Shown here: in pieces, positions 1 to 5,858 of the stretch
Position numbering within the stretch: the stretch's first letter is position 1
Layout of the letters: every line of letters begins with the position of its first letter
Assembly (NCBI GenBank): GCA_018457335.1
Contig: JAGYHI010000047.1
Span: 1-5,923 of the forward strand
DNA: 5,923 bases
From: Candidatus Altimarinota bacterium
Lineage (GTDB): Bacteria > Patescibacteria > JAEDAM01 > BD1-5 > UBA2023
Direction of reading: 5' to 3'
The notes under the pieces: generated by a model
Databases searched by the model: none
What the model saw: only the letters and a program-made list of their open reading frames with translations
What the model was told of the DNA's origin: nothing
Program-made: the position numbers and the translations under genes

Positions 1-114
1 TTTGTAGAGACCATTTTTTCCAGGCTGGGCTCAAACTCCTGACCTCAGGGGATCCCCCTCCCTTGGCCTCCCAAAGGGCTTGGATTACAGGCCTGAGCCA
101 CCACCCCCGGCCCC
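1..114 (-). mobile_element. Human Alu SINE fragment (contamination or chimera)
   Basis: Read on the plus strand this is the reverse complement of the first ~115 bases of an Alu left arm. Recognisable blocks in order are the 'ccaggctgg' region, 'ctcctgacctcagg', 'ggcctcccaaag', 'ggattacagg', 'tgagccacc' and a closing 'cccggcc', which is the complement of the Alu 5' start. Several substitutions and small indels relative to the Alu consensus suggest a divergent copy or poor base quality. Alu elements are restricted to primates, so this does not belong to the bacterial genome that follows. The join lies somewhere around 114-130, where the sequence becomes AT-rich. I infer a chimeric read or mis-assembly from a human-derived sample, not gene transfer. 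Confidence 0.93.
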
Positions 115-201
115 TTTTTGAATTTTTTGAATAAAAACCAAAACCCGGAGTAAATTTCGGATTGTTGAAGATGAAGCGTAATTCATCATCTTACATAAAC
201 T
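115..201 (+). other. AT-rich remnant, possibly the 3' end of an upstream gene
   Basis: No complete gene is visible. Because an intrinsic terminator follows at 202, the bacterial part of this stretch may hold the last codons of a gene whose body was lost at the Alu junction. One candidate frame ends at a TAA at 179-181 with a basic stretch followed by the acidic tail IVEDEA. Another ends at the TAA at 201-203. Neither has enough length for a family call. The segment also contains a weak inverted repeat, AAGATGA (168-174) with TCATCTT (186-192). Confidence 0.3.
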
Positions 202-233
202 AAAAAACTCATAATTTCTTATGGGTTTTTTTT
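202..233 (+). terminator. Intrinsic terminator of a lost upstream gene
   Basis: A 13-bp stem (202-214 with 219-231, including one T-G pair) closes a four-base loop, TTTC, and runs into eight consecutive T residues at 226-233. The A-run on the left arm and T-run on the right make it potentially bidirectional. It sits about 100 bases before the first complete gene and so most likely ends transcription from a gene that lay to the left before the Alu junction. Confidence 0.75.
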
Positions 234-278
234 AAAAGGATATTTTCCTTCTTTACTTAAAACTTTCTCTAAAAAAAA

Positions 279-307
279 TTTTACTTTTTGTTAATTATCT
301 ATATAAT
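279..307 (+). promoter_or_regulatory. Probable sigma-70-type promoter for the pilin-like pair
   Basis: A perfect TATAAT lies at 302-307. A poor -35 match (TTTTAC, 279-284) is placed 17 bases upstream. Transcription would start near 314 and leave a ~22-base leader before the ATG at 336. The region is extremely AT-rich, so a second -10-like site around 311-320 cannot be excluded. Confidence 0.45.
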
Positions 308-335
308 TCATATTATATAACTCATATTTTGTATT

Positions 336-740
336 ATGAATTTCTTTCAAACCTATACACTCGAACAAATAGTAGGAACAGCAGTGGCAATTATCGTACT
401 TGCTTCGGGTTTTTTTTCTATTGGGTATGTCATATGGGGTTCACTTCTTCTTGTGGTCTCTGGTGGAGATGACAAAAAAGTCAAGGATGCTATTAATCAT
501 ATGCGATATGCTGTTGTAGGTATTATTTTACTGGTTTTTATGTTAGTGGTAGCTCCAGTATTTTTTAGATTACTTGGTATCCCTATTTCAGAGCAATTTA
601 CCCCAAGTGTGGTTTATCAAAATATCCAAACTCTCAGCAATCGTGTTTTTAATGCGGGTGGAGGTTCATCAGAGTATGGAAATACAAAAATTATCGATAC
701 AACAACAGATACGGTTTCATCTGATTTTACTGATATTTAA
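336..740 (+). CDS. Two-helix membrane protein, CPR type IV secretion pilin-like
   Basis: This 134-residue protein has two long hydrophobic helices, about residues 11-41 and 57-80. They are joined by a short charged loop, SGGDDKK (42-48), that follows a W-G pair (34-35). This architecture (helix, WG, S-G-G-D/E, charged loop, second helix ending near AP) is characteristic of the small T4SS pilin-like proteins common in Patescibacteria and recalls VirB2/TrbC pilins. The likely location is the inner membrane or an extracellular filament. The C-terminal ~45 residues are polar and rich in Ser, Thr and Gly. The ATG at 336 is the only reasonable start, since an in-frame TAA lies at 318-320. No Shine-Dalgarno is present. 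It contains no TGA codons and is followed after 12 bases by a paralog. The family call rests on pattern recognition, and a substrate or pilus function is inferred only. Confidence 0.72.
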   Translation: MNFFQTYTLEQIVGTAVAIIVLASGFFSIGYVIWGSLLLVVSGGDDKKVKDAINHMRYAVVGIILLVFMLVVAPVFFRLLGIPISEQFTPSVVYQNIQTLSNRVFNAGGGSSEYGNTKIIDTTTDTVSSDFTDI

Positions 741-752
741 CATTTAATTATT

Positions 753-1178
753 ATGCAATTTTCTTTCATCTCAGAAGCACATGCGGCTTCTCCACTTCTT
801 GATCAATCGAGCTCTTATGGTGCGAGCGATATTATTGGTACTGCTGTGGCGCTTGTAGTGCTTGTAGCTGGTTTAGCATCTGTGATTTTTATTATATGGT
901 GAGGACTTATGTTGATTTTATCTGGTGGAAAAGACGATAAAGTAAAGCCAGCAATTAATAGTATTCGCTATGCAGTGATTGGTATTATTGTTATAATAAT
1001 TGCTATTTTTGTAGCCCCAAAAATGATTAGTTTTCTTGGTTTTTGAGATTATCCTTTTCTTTCACCAGAAAGTATTTTTCATACTATTCAAGATCTAATT
1101 GCAAAATTATTTGGTGGAACTTCTTCTACACTTGCTCCCTCTTCATCTGGATCTGATTTCTCGAATTCTGGTTTATAA
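753..1178 (+). CDS. Second pilin-like two-helix membrane protein with TGA read as Gly
   Basis: This 141-residue paralog of the preceding gene is readable only if two TGA codons (900-902, codon 50; 1044-1046, codon 98) encode glycine. Codon 50 follows Trp49 exactly where the paralog has W-G with a GGG codon. The rest aligns well: helix 1 at about residues 27-56, loop SGGKDDK (57-63), then I-R-Y-A-V-I-G leading into helix 2 (about 71-96) and V-A-P. Its N-terminus is ~15 residues longer than the paralog's, and its tail is short and Ser-rich. Under the standard code it would appear as a broken gene. The 12-base gap, shared orientation and shared terminator at 1200 suggest one operon, perhaps giving two subunits of a heteromeric pilus or membrane channel. 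The start has no Shine-Dalgarno; TAA at 1176-1178 is the stop. Confidence 0.8.
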
Positions 1179-1199
1179 TTTCAAAAATATCAAAAACAT

Positions 1200-1228
1200 A
1201 TCCCATAATTCTTTTGTGGGATTTTTTT
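1200..1228. terminator. Intrinsic terminator between convergent genes
   Basis: A 9-bp stem (1200-1208 with 1214-1222, one T-G pair) with a five-base loop is followed by seven T residues on the plus strand. It lies 21 bases after the pilin-like pair and 1-2 bases from the stop of the minus-strand hydrolase. Reading the minus strand, the hairpin is followed by a less regular T-rich stretch, so bidirectional use is plausible. Confidence 0.8.
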
Positions 1229-1229
1229 A

Positions 1230-2114
1230 TTATTTTTTAGTAAAGCCAGCTTCTAAAAATACATGAATAGGGGATTTATATTTTTCTCGAATTTCTTTTA
1301 AAATTGATAGGTGATCAACATTTTTTATTGGGAAGAAATACTTTTTTGTGTCGAAATCAAGGTTTTTCCCAATATTTTTAAAAACTTTTTTTCCTTGATT
1401 AAAAGGAATAGCTGTATCAGCTGTGCCATGTAGAATGTAGATTGGAAAACTAAAATCTTGAACTTTTTCAAAAGTAATAAAGCTATTTTTTTGATTAAGA
1501 ATATTTTGAATAGGAATCCCGAATAAAAATACAGACATATCATAATGGGAAGCTGGTGGAGCAATCAAAATCATACGATCAACATCTTGATGATGATAAG
1601 TAAAGTTAACAGCAATAGAAGCACCAATACCATATCACCATATAATTACATTTTTTTCTTCAAAGTCTTTTCGCACTTTTAAGAATCGATAAAATTTGTC
1701 AGAGGCTTGTAAAATAGCTTCTTCATAGGGAAATCATTCAGAAGCTCAATATCCTTGATAGTCAAAAGCCATTACATTAAAGCCAAGATTTGCAATAAAA
1801 TCAATATCCTTGTAAAAATACGGTAAACTTTCCTTGTTTCCGTGAAAATAATATACAGTTTTTTCAGCTTTTTTATCGACATAAATTCACTGTATATTAT
1901 TTCCTTTTTTATCAGTGATTTGTATAATTTCAGGATTTAGAATATTGCTTTTATAAGAAATTTTTTCTTTAAAAATACCAGGAAATGTAATAATAGTTTC
2001 AATTTCTTTTGAAAAAATAAAACAGAGTATAAAAAATAGACAAAATAAAATTATAATAATTTGTAATTTTTCCAATGTTTTTTTTGGAGTGTACATTTTT
2101 ATAGTTTTATTCAT
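1230..2114 (-). CDS. Membrane-anchored alpha/beta hydrolase with TGA read as Gly
   Basis: This is a 294-residue protein in one continuous frame if four TGA codons are glycine: codons 76, 123, 127 and 160 (plus-strand TCA at 1887-1889, 1746-1748, 1734-1736 and 1635-1637). A single hydrophobic helix at about residues 17-35, after a lysine-rich N-terminus, suggests an N-in anchor with an external catalytic domain. Landmarks of Bem46-like serine hydrolases follow in order: oxyanion-side HGN (91-93), DYQGYGASEGFP (118-129), the nucleophile-elbow region WGYGIGAS (159-166), HGTAD with Asp233 as the acid residue, and a late VDH with His268. TGA supplies both conserved glycines of the DYxGYGxSEG motif. 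The nucleophile position of the GxSxG elbow is Gly162 (GGT) instead of Ser, so it may be inactive or carry a sequencing error. The ATG at 2114 is chosen because an in-frame TAA lies immediately upstream. The substrate cannot be predicted. Confidence 0.88.
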
Positions 2115-2140
2115 AAATTATTTATAAAAGCATTTTCTCT

Positions 2141-2168
2141 ACTATACGAAAAAAACAAAAAATAACAA
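2141..2168 (-). promoter_or_regulatory. Promoter of the hydrolase gene
   Basis: On the minus strand, TTGTTA (plus 2163-2168) and TATAGT (plus 2141-2146) are separated by 16 bases, a good sigma-70-type arrangement. The predicted start near 2134 leaves a ~20-base AU-rich leader without a Shine-Dalgarno. It sits back-to-back with the gyrA promoter, 22 bases away. Confidence 0.6.
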
Positions 2169-2190
2169 GAAAAAATCATAGAAAACTCTT

Positions 2191-2218
2191 TTGCCAAAAG
2201 GAATTTTTTGAGTATAAT
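2191..2218 (+). promoter_or_regulatory. Promoter of gyrA
   Basis: TTGCCA (2191-2196, five of six consensus bases) and a perfect TATAAT (2213-2218) are separated by 16 bases. The predicted start near 2225 gives a ~30-base leader. This is the best promoter match in the window, as expected for a housekeeping gene. Confidence 0.72.
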
Positions 2219-2254
2219 GCCCTCATAATTTATATTTCTTAAAAATTCTTTTTT

Positions 2255-4783
2255 ATGACAGCTACTCCTGAGGCAGAAAATTCTGAGAATCTTGATACTA
2301 ATCAGAATCCAAATCCTGATGCGGTCGTCTATGATGGTGACGAATCAAGAAGTATCGTAAATGAAATGGAAACTTGCTATCTCGACTACGCGATGAGTGT
2401 GATCGTGCAGCGGGCACTTCCTGATGTGCGAGACGGTATGAAACCGGTACATCGTCGTATTTTGTATGCAATGTATGAAGGTGGACTTCGATCGACTGGA
2501 AAATATCGAAAATGTGCGAGAATCGTCGGTGATGTCCTCGGTAAATATCACCCACACGGTGATACAGCGGTTTATGATGCGATGGTTCGTATGGCTCAGG
2601 ATTTTTCACTTCGATATCCGCTCGTTGACGGGCAAGGAAACTTTGGTTCGATGGATGGTGATAATCCAGCGGCGATGCGATACACGGAGGCAAAAATGGA
2701 AAAACTTGGTGAAAAAATGCTCCTCGATATCGAAAAAGATACGGTCGATTGGCGAGACAACTATGATGCTTCGACACAAGAGCCAATGGTACTTCCAACT
2801 CGGATTCCAACGCTTCTTCTTAATGGAGTTATGGGTATCGCGGTTGGTATGGCGACAAATATCCCACCACACAATCTTCACGAACTTGTACAAGCAATTA
2901 ATTTTCTCGTCCATCATCCAAATGTTGATGAGGTACAAATTGCCGATCTTCTCGAATTTATTAAAGGGCCAGATTTTCCAACTGGTGGTGAAATTTACGA
3001 TCGAGAAGCGATTTTACAAGCTTATACTCGTGGTCGTGGATCTATTCCACTTCGAGGAAAGGCTGATATAGAAGAGGGAAAAGGCGGAAAAAACCATATT
3101 ATCATCCGAGAAGTTCCTTATCAGCTCAATAAAAAAGATTTTGTCGAAAAGATCGCTGGACTCGTGACAAATAAAGTCATCGTCGGGATTTCTGATATCC
3201 GAGATGAGTCAAATAAGGAATGAGTACGAATTGTCATCGATCTCAAACGTGATGCTTTTCCGAAAAAAATTCTCAATCAACTCTACAAACTTACTCCACT
3301 GCAAACAAGTTTTTCATTCAATATGATTGCTTTGACTGACCGTGGACTCCAGCCAAAACTTTTCAACTTAAAAGAAATTCTTCTTGCCTTTATTGATCAT
3401 AGAAAGGAAATTATTACACGAAGAACTCAATATGAACTCAATCAAGCTGAAGCACGTGCTCATATCCTAGAAGGGTTTTTGATTGCTATTGATGCGATTG
3501 ATGAAGTAATTAAAACAATCCGAGGTTCTCGAAACAAAGAAGAGGGTATCCCAGCATTGATGAAAGGTTTTGGGCTTTCTGAAAAGCAAGCCGTGGCAAT
3601 CTGGGAAATGCAACTTGGTAAACTTTCTGGTCTTGAAATTGAAAAAGTAGAAATCGAGCTCAAAGAAAAGAAAATCCTTATTGCGGATCTTCGCGATATT
3701 CTCGCGAAGCCAGAGAGAGTTAGTACTATCATTTCTGATGAACTCAATGAAATTGATGAAAAATTTGGAGATGATCGATTGACAGAAGTACATCCAGGTG
3801 CGGTTGGAGAATTTAATCCAAAAGATACCATTCCAAATGAAGATGTAGTTGTCACACTTTCTCGAAATGGCTATATCAAACGAGTAAAAACTTCTTCTTT
3901 CCGAGCACAACGACGAGGAGGAAAAGGTATTGCTATGGCAGTAAAAGATGAAGATGAGATGAAGGTAATTCTTTCAACTCGAAACCACAACAATCTTCTT
4001 TTCTTTACGAATACCGGTCGAGTTTTTGAATTTCCAACGTATGAAATTCCAGAAATGCAACGAACCGCAAAAGGGCAACCAATGGTACAGTTTTTGTCAC
4101 TTACAAAAGATGAAGAGGTGAGTGCTATCCTCGATATGACGCAACTCGAAGGAAAATATTTATTCCTTATTTCACAAAAAGGAATTGTAAAACGAATTCA
4201 TCTTTCTGATATTGCAAATATTCGCAGCAATGGACTTATTGTGATGAAGCCAAAAGATGGCGATAAACTTGGTTGGGTACGAGTGACAGACGGTGAAAGT
4301 AATGTGCTCTTGGTTTCACAAGAAGGAAAAGCAATCCAATTTAATGAGCAGGATGTCCGTGTAATGGGGCGAGCTGCAATGGGGGTACGAGGTATGCGAA
4401 TAGCAGAATGACAAAAACTTATCGAAGGATGTGTCGTCGGAGATGATGAGCAATATATTTTCACTGTCTCTGAAAATGGGATGGGAAAAATCTCATCACT
4501 TGAAGACTATCGTGAACAGGGGCGAGGTGGATCTGGTGTAAAAGTCGGAGCCACTACGAAAAAAACAGGAGCGGTAATCGCTGCGTTTACCCTCACAAAA
4601 GAAGATAAAAAAGAAAAGAGTGTAATCTTGATTTCTCGATCTGGACAAACGGTTCGTGTGCCTCTTGCGGATATTCGCATTACGGGTCGTACGACACAAG
4701 GAGTGATTTTAGCAAAACTTAAAAAAGACTCTGACTCCTTTACAAGTGCTGCTATTGTCAGTGATAATTCAGGAGATGAATAA
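2255..4783 (+). CDS. gyrA: DNA gyrase subunit A, with two TGA-Gly codons
   Basis: This is a full-length 842-residue GyrA, the DNA-cleaving subunit of type IIA topoisomerase that introduces negative supercoils together with GyrB. Three open segments join in a single frame when TGA at 3221-3223 (codon 323) and 4409-4411 (codon 719) are glycine. Codon 323 precedes [10 protein letters not shown], where GyrA proteins have G-x-R-I-V-I-E. Codon 719 lies in [10 protein letters not shown] of the C-terminal domain. The N-terminal domain shows [13 protein letters not shown] (96-108) and the catalytic Arg142-Tyr143 in AAMRYTE. The C-terminal pinwheel carries a GyrA box, QRRGGKG, at 552-558, which favours GyrA over ParC. 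Quinolone-determining positions equivalent to E. coli Ser83 and Asp87 are Thr104 and Asp108. The first ~30 residues are a non-conserved polar extension. The start has no Shine-Dalgarno. A CAP-domain gene follows after 12 bases; no gyrB is in the window. Confidence 0.97.
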
Positions 4784-4795
4784 TTTTTAAATTTT

Positions 4796-5434
4796 ATGAA
4801 ACAATATGCTAAATTCACGCTTGCATTTATTTTTCTTGTACAGATATTTTTTGTGCATGCAATTTTTGCACAGGATTTAGGGGATTTTTTTACACAAAGA
4901 ATGACTGGAATGCAAAATTTCAATCAATTGCAAACTTTTGCAATTGATTGAAATATAAAAAAAAGAATTCTTACTACTGAGAAAAAAATAGATTCAAAAG
5001 AAAATAAAAATCAATCAAAAGTCAACACTGTAAAAAAACAAGCAATAGAGAATTTGTGAAAAGAAATAAATAAAGAAAGTATTTTGCAATCTATAAATCA
5101 AGTACGTAAAAGGATTTCTTCTCAATTTTTAGTTCATGATGAAGAATTGCAAAAAATTGCAAGAAAGAAAATAAATGATATGATAGTGAAAAAATATTTT
5201 TGACACTATGATAATAATTGATACTCTCTTGTGCAAAATATCGTTGATACAGAAGGAAAATTACTCGGAGAAAATCTTGTATTTTCTGCTAAAAAAAGCG
5301 AACTTCAAAATTTACTTGAAATATCTCCTTCACATCGACACAATATGCAAATGCGAATTTGGAGAAAAGTAGGTATTGCAATGGGGCAAGATTTAGAAGG
5401 GAACTGGTATATGGTGCAGATTTTTGGAAAATAA
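4796..5434 (+). CDS. Secreted CAP/SCP-domain protein, with four TGA-Gly codons
   Basis: This 212-residue protein is readable only with TGA as glycine at codons 52, 88, 136 and 142 (4949-4951, 5057-5059, 5201-5203, 5219-5221). A signal peptide occupies about residues 1-25 (basic start, hydrophobic core, alanine at the likely cleavage site). A lysine- and asparagine-rich linker leads to a CAP (cysteine-rich secretory/antigen 5/PR-1, YkwD-like) domain at about 93-212. CAP landmarks are N-Q-V-R (start of domain), His137 after F-G, the Y-D-N-N-G turn whose glycine is TGA codon 142, GEN (158-160), SPSHRHNM (177-184), VGIAMG (192-197) and a closing W-Y-M-V-Q-I-F. His137, Glu159 and His180 match the usual pocket residues. 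Bacterial CAP proteins are exported and their biochemical role is mostly unknown. The 12-base gap after gyrA suggests cotranscription. An AGGAG at 4771-4775 is too far from the ATG to act as a Shine-Dalgarno. Confidence 0.87.
4917..4954. repeat. Perfect 18-bp inverted repeat inside the CAP gene
   Basis: The arms 4917-4934 and 4937-4954 are exact reverse complements separated by only two bases (CT). In RNA this would be a near-continuous hairpin of ~17 pairs. It lies about 120 bases into the CAP-domain gene, in the spacer between signal peptide and CAP domain, and includes the first in-frame TGA codon. No T-tract follows, so it is not a standard terminator. Confidence 0.85.
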
Positions 5435-5435
5435 T

Positions 5436-5463
5436 TTGACTTTCTTCCTATTTTTTATATCAT
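5436..5463 (+). promoter_or_regulatory. Promoter of the leader RNA and acetyltransferase
   Basis: TTGACT (5436-5441) and TATCAT (5458-5463), each five of six consensus bases, are separated by 16 bases. The promoter begins directly after the CAP-gene stop. The predicted start near 5470-5471 leaves a leader of ~180 nt before the ATG at 5652, long for this window, where other leaders are 20-30 nt. Confidence 0.6.
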
Positions 5464-5470
5464 CCTTGTA

Positions 5471-5651
5471 AGGCGTTTGAGTGAAAAACAATCACGAGCC
5501 AAGAGAAGAACGGTTTTGTTAAAAGCTTAGTAGAACTCTTCGGGTAATTCCGTTATCAATTTTTAAAATTAAGTAATCGCCTCGGTGGCACCTTCTATTT
5601 AAAAAATAGACCGACGCACGAATTTTTTTATTTCGTGTGTTTTTATTTTTT
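5471..5651 (+). promoter_or_regulatory. Structured leader RNA, T-box-like riboswitch candidate
   Basis: The ~180-nt untranslated leader folds by eye into successive elements. First is a hairpin at 5472-5500 with opposed GA/GA and a 5' bulge (kink-turn-like). Next is a stem 5501-5505 with 5536-5540 that carries AGTAGAA on its 3' side, then a small hairpin 5541-5552 continuous with CCGTTATC (5550-5557). Last is a candidate antiterminator: helix TCGG (5582-5585) with CCGA (5611-5614), bulge TGGCACC (5586-5592), helix TCTATT (5594-5599) with AATAGA (5605-5610). A seven-base TGGNACC bulge between two helices is the signature of T-box antiterminators, which bind the NCCA end of uncharged tRNA; TGGC would fit a tRNA with discriminator G. 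The competing terminator at 5614-5640 overlaps the 3' helix strand. A canonical long Stem I with specifier loop is not evident, so this may be a reduced T-box or another RNA class. Confidence 0.55.
5614..5650 (+). terminator. Attenuator terminator hairpin before the acetyltransferase
   Basis: A 9-bp stem (5614-5622 with 5632-5640, one G-T pair) with a nine-base T-rich loop is followed by a T-rich run broken by one A (5640-5651) that reaches the ATG. Its left arm shares 5614-5617 with the predicted antiterminator, so the two structures exclude each other, as expected for leader attenuation. Confidence 0.65.
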
Positions 5652-5858
5652 ATGATTAAACTCGTTTTACCAGATGCTTCTCATAAAGAAGATTATCTTG
5701 CCTGCATACAAGAGTGGAGAGAAATAGAAAATCGGGAGAAAAGAAGGACTGGAAAATGGGTAAGGACGGAGACGGAGGAAGAAGGACGAGCCGCGAAGAC
5801 GGGGGAGAAAAGAAAGGGGGAGAAAGGAGAGAGCCGGGATGACAGAAGTATTCCGTAG
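5652..5858 (+). CDS. GNAT-family N-acetyltransferase, N-terminal fragment
   Basis: The ATG at 5652 opens a frame starting MIKLVLPDASHKEDYL, followed by an I-Q-E-W segment. This is a typical beginning of small GNAT acetyltransferases, which transfer acetyl from acetyl-CoA to an amine. Only the first ~26-30 residues look genuine. From about 5730 the frame becomes a run of Lys, Arg, Glu and Gly encoded by purine-rich DNA and stops at TAG 5856-5858, with no GNAT core, so the gene is truncated by the discordant contig end. An upstream in-frame GTG at 5637 lies in the terminator hairpin and is less likely as the start. No Shine-Dalgarno is present. The gene lies directly under the leader RNA and may be the first gene of the regulated operon. 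The substrate is unknown. Confidence 0.55.
   Translation: MIKLVLPDASHKEDYLACIQEWREIENREKRRTGKWVRTETEEEGRAAKTGEKRKGEKGESRDDRSIP

Noticed and set aside
2298..2938. Long minus-strand open frames opposite gyrA (2298-2810, 2345-2557, 2606-2938)
   Set aside because: They lie antisense to a clearly conserved GyrA frame, show no family features, and arise from the codon pattern of the sense gene.
2466..3071. 201-residue plus-strand open frame inside gyrA in another frame
   Set aside because: Its composition is odd (Phe-, Trp- and Ile-rich), with no domain, and it is fully contained in the GyrA coding frame.
3221..4411. gyrA as a pseudogene or three separate genes
   Set aside because: Only TGA interrupts it, the frame never shifts, all catalytic motifs are intact, and both interruptions fall on conserved glycines, so codon reassignment explains it better than decay.
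3460..4923. Minus-strand open frames at 3460-3910, 4198-4464 and 4496-4923
   Set aside because: They are Ser-, Arg- and Ile-rich shadow translations of the gyrA and CAP genes with no promoter or recognisable product.
900..5221. TGA as tryptophan (Mycoplasma-type code) or selenocysteine
   Set aside because: The TGA positions match conserved glycines in GyrA, hydrolase and CAP families, TGG is used for Trp beside a TGA (codons 49-50 of the second pilin-like gene), and no selenoprotein family is present.
5637..5651. GTG start at 5637 for the acetyltransferase
   Set aside because: It lies within the right arm of the terminator hairpin and would add VFLFF before MIKLVLP; GNAT proteins of this type normally begin at the M-I-K-L residues.
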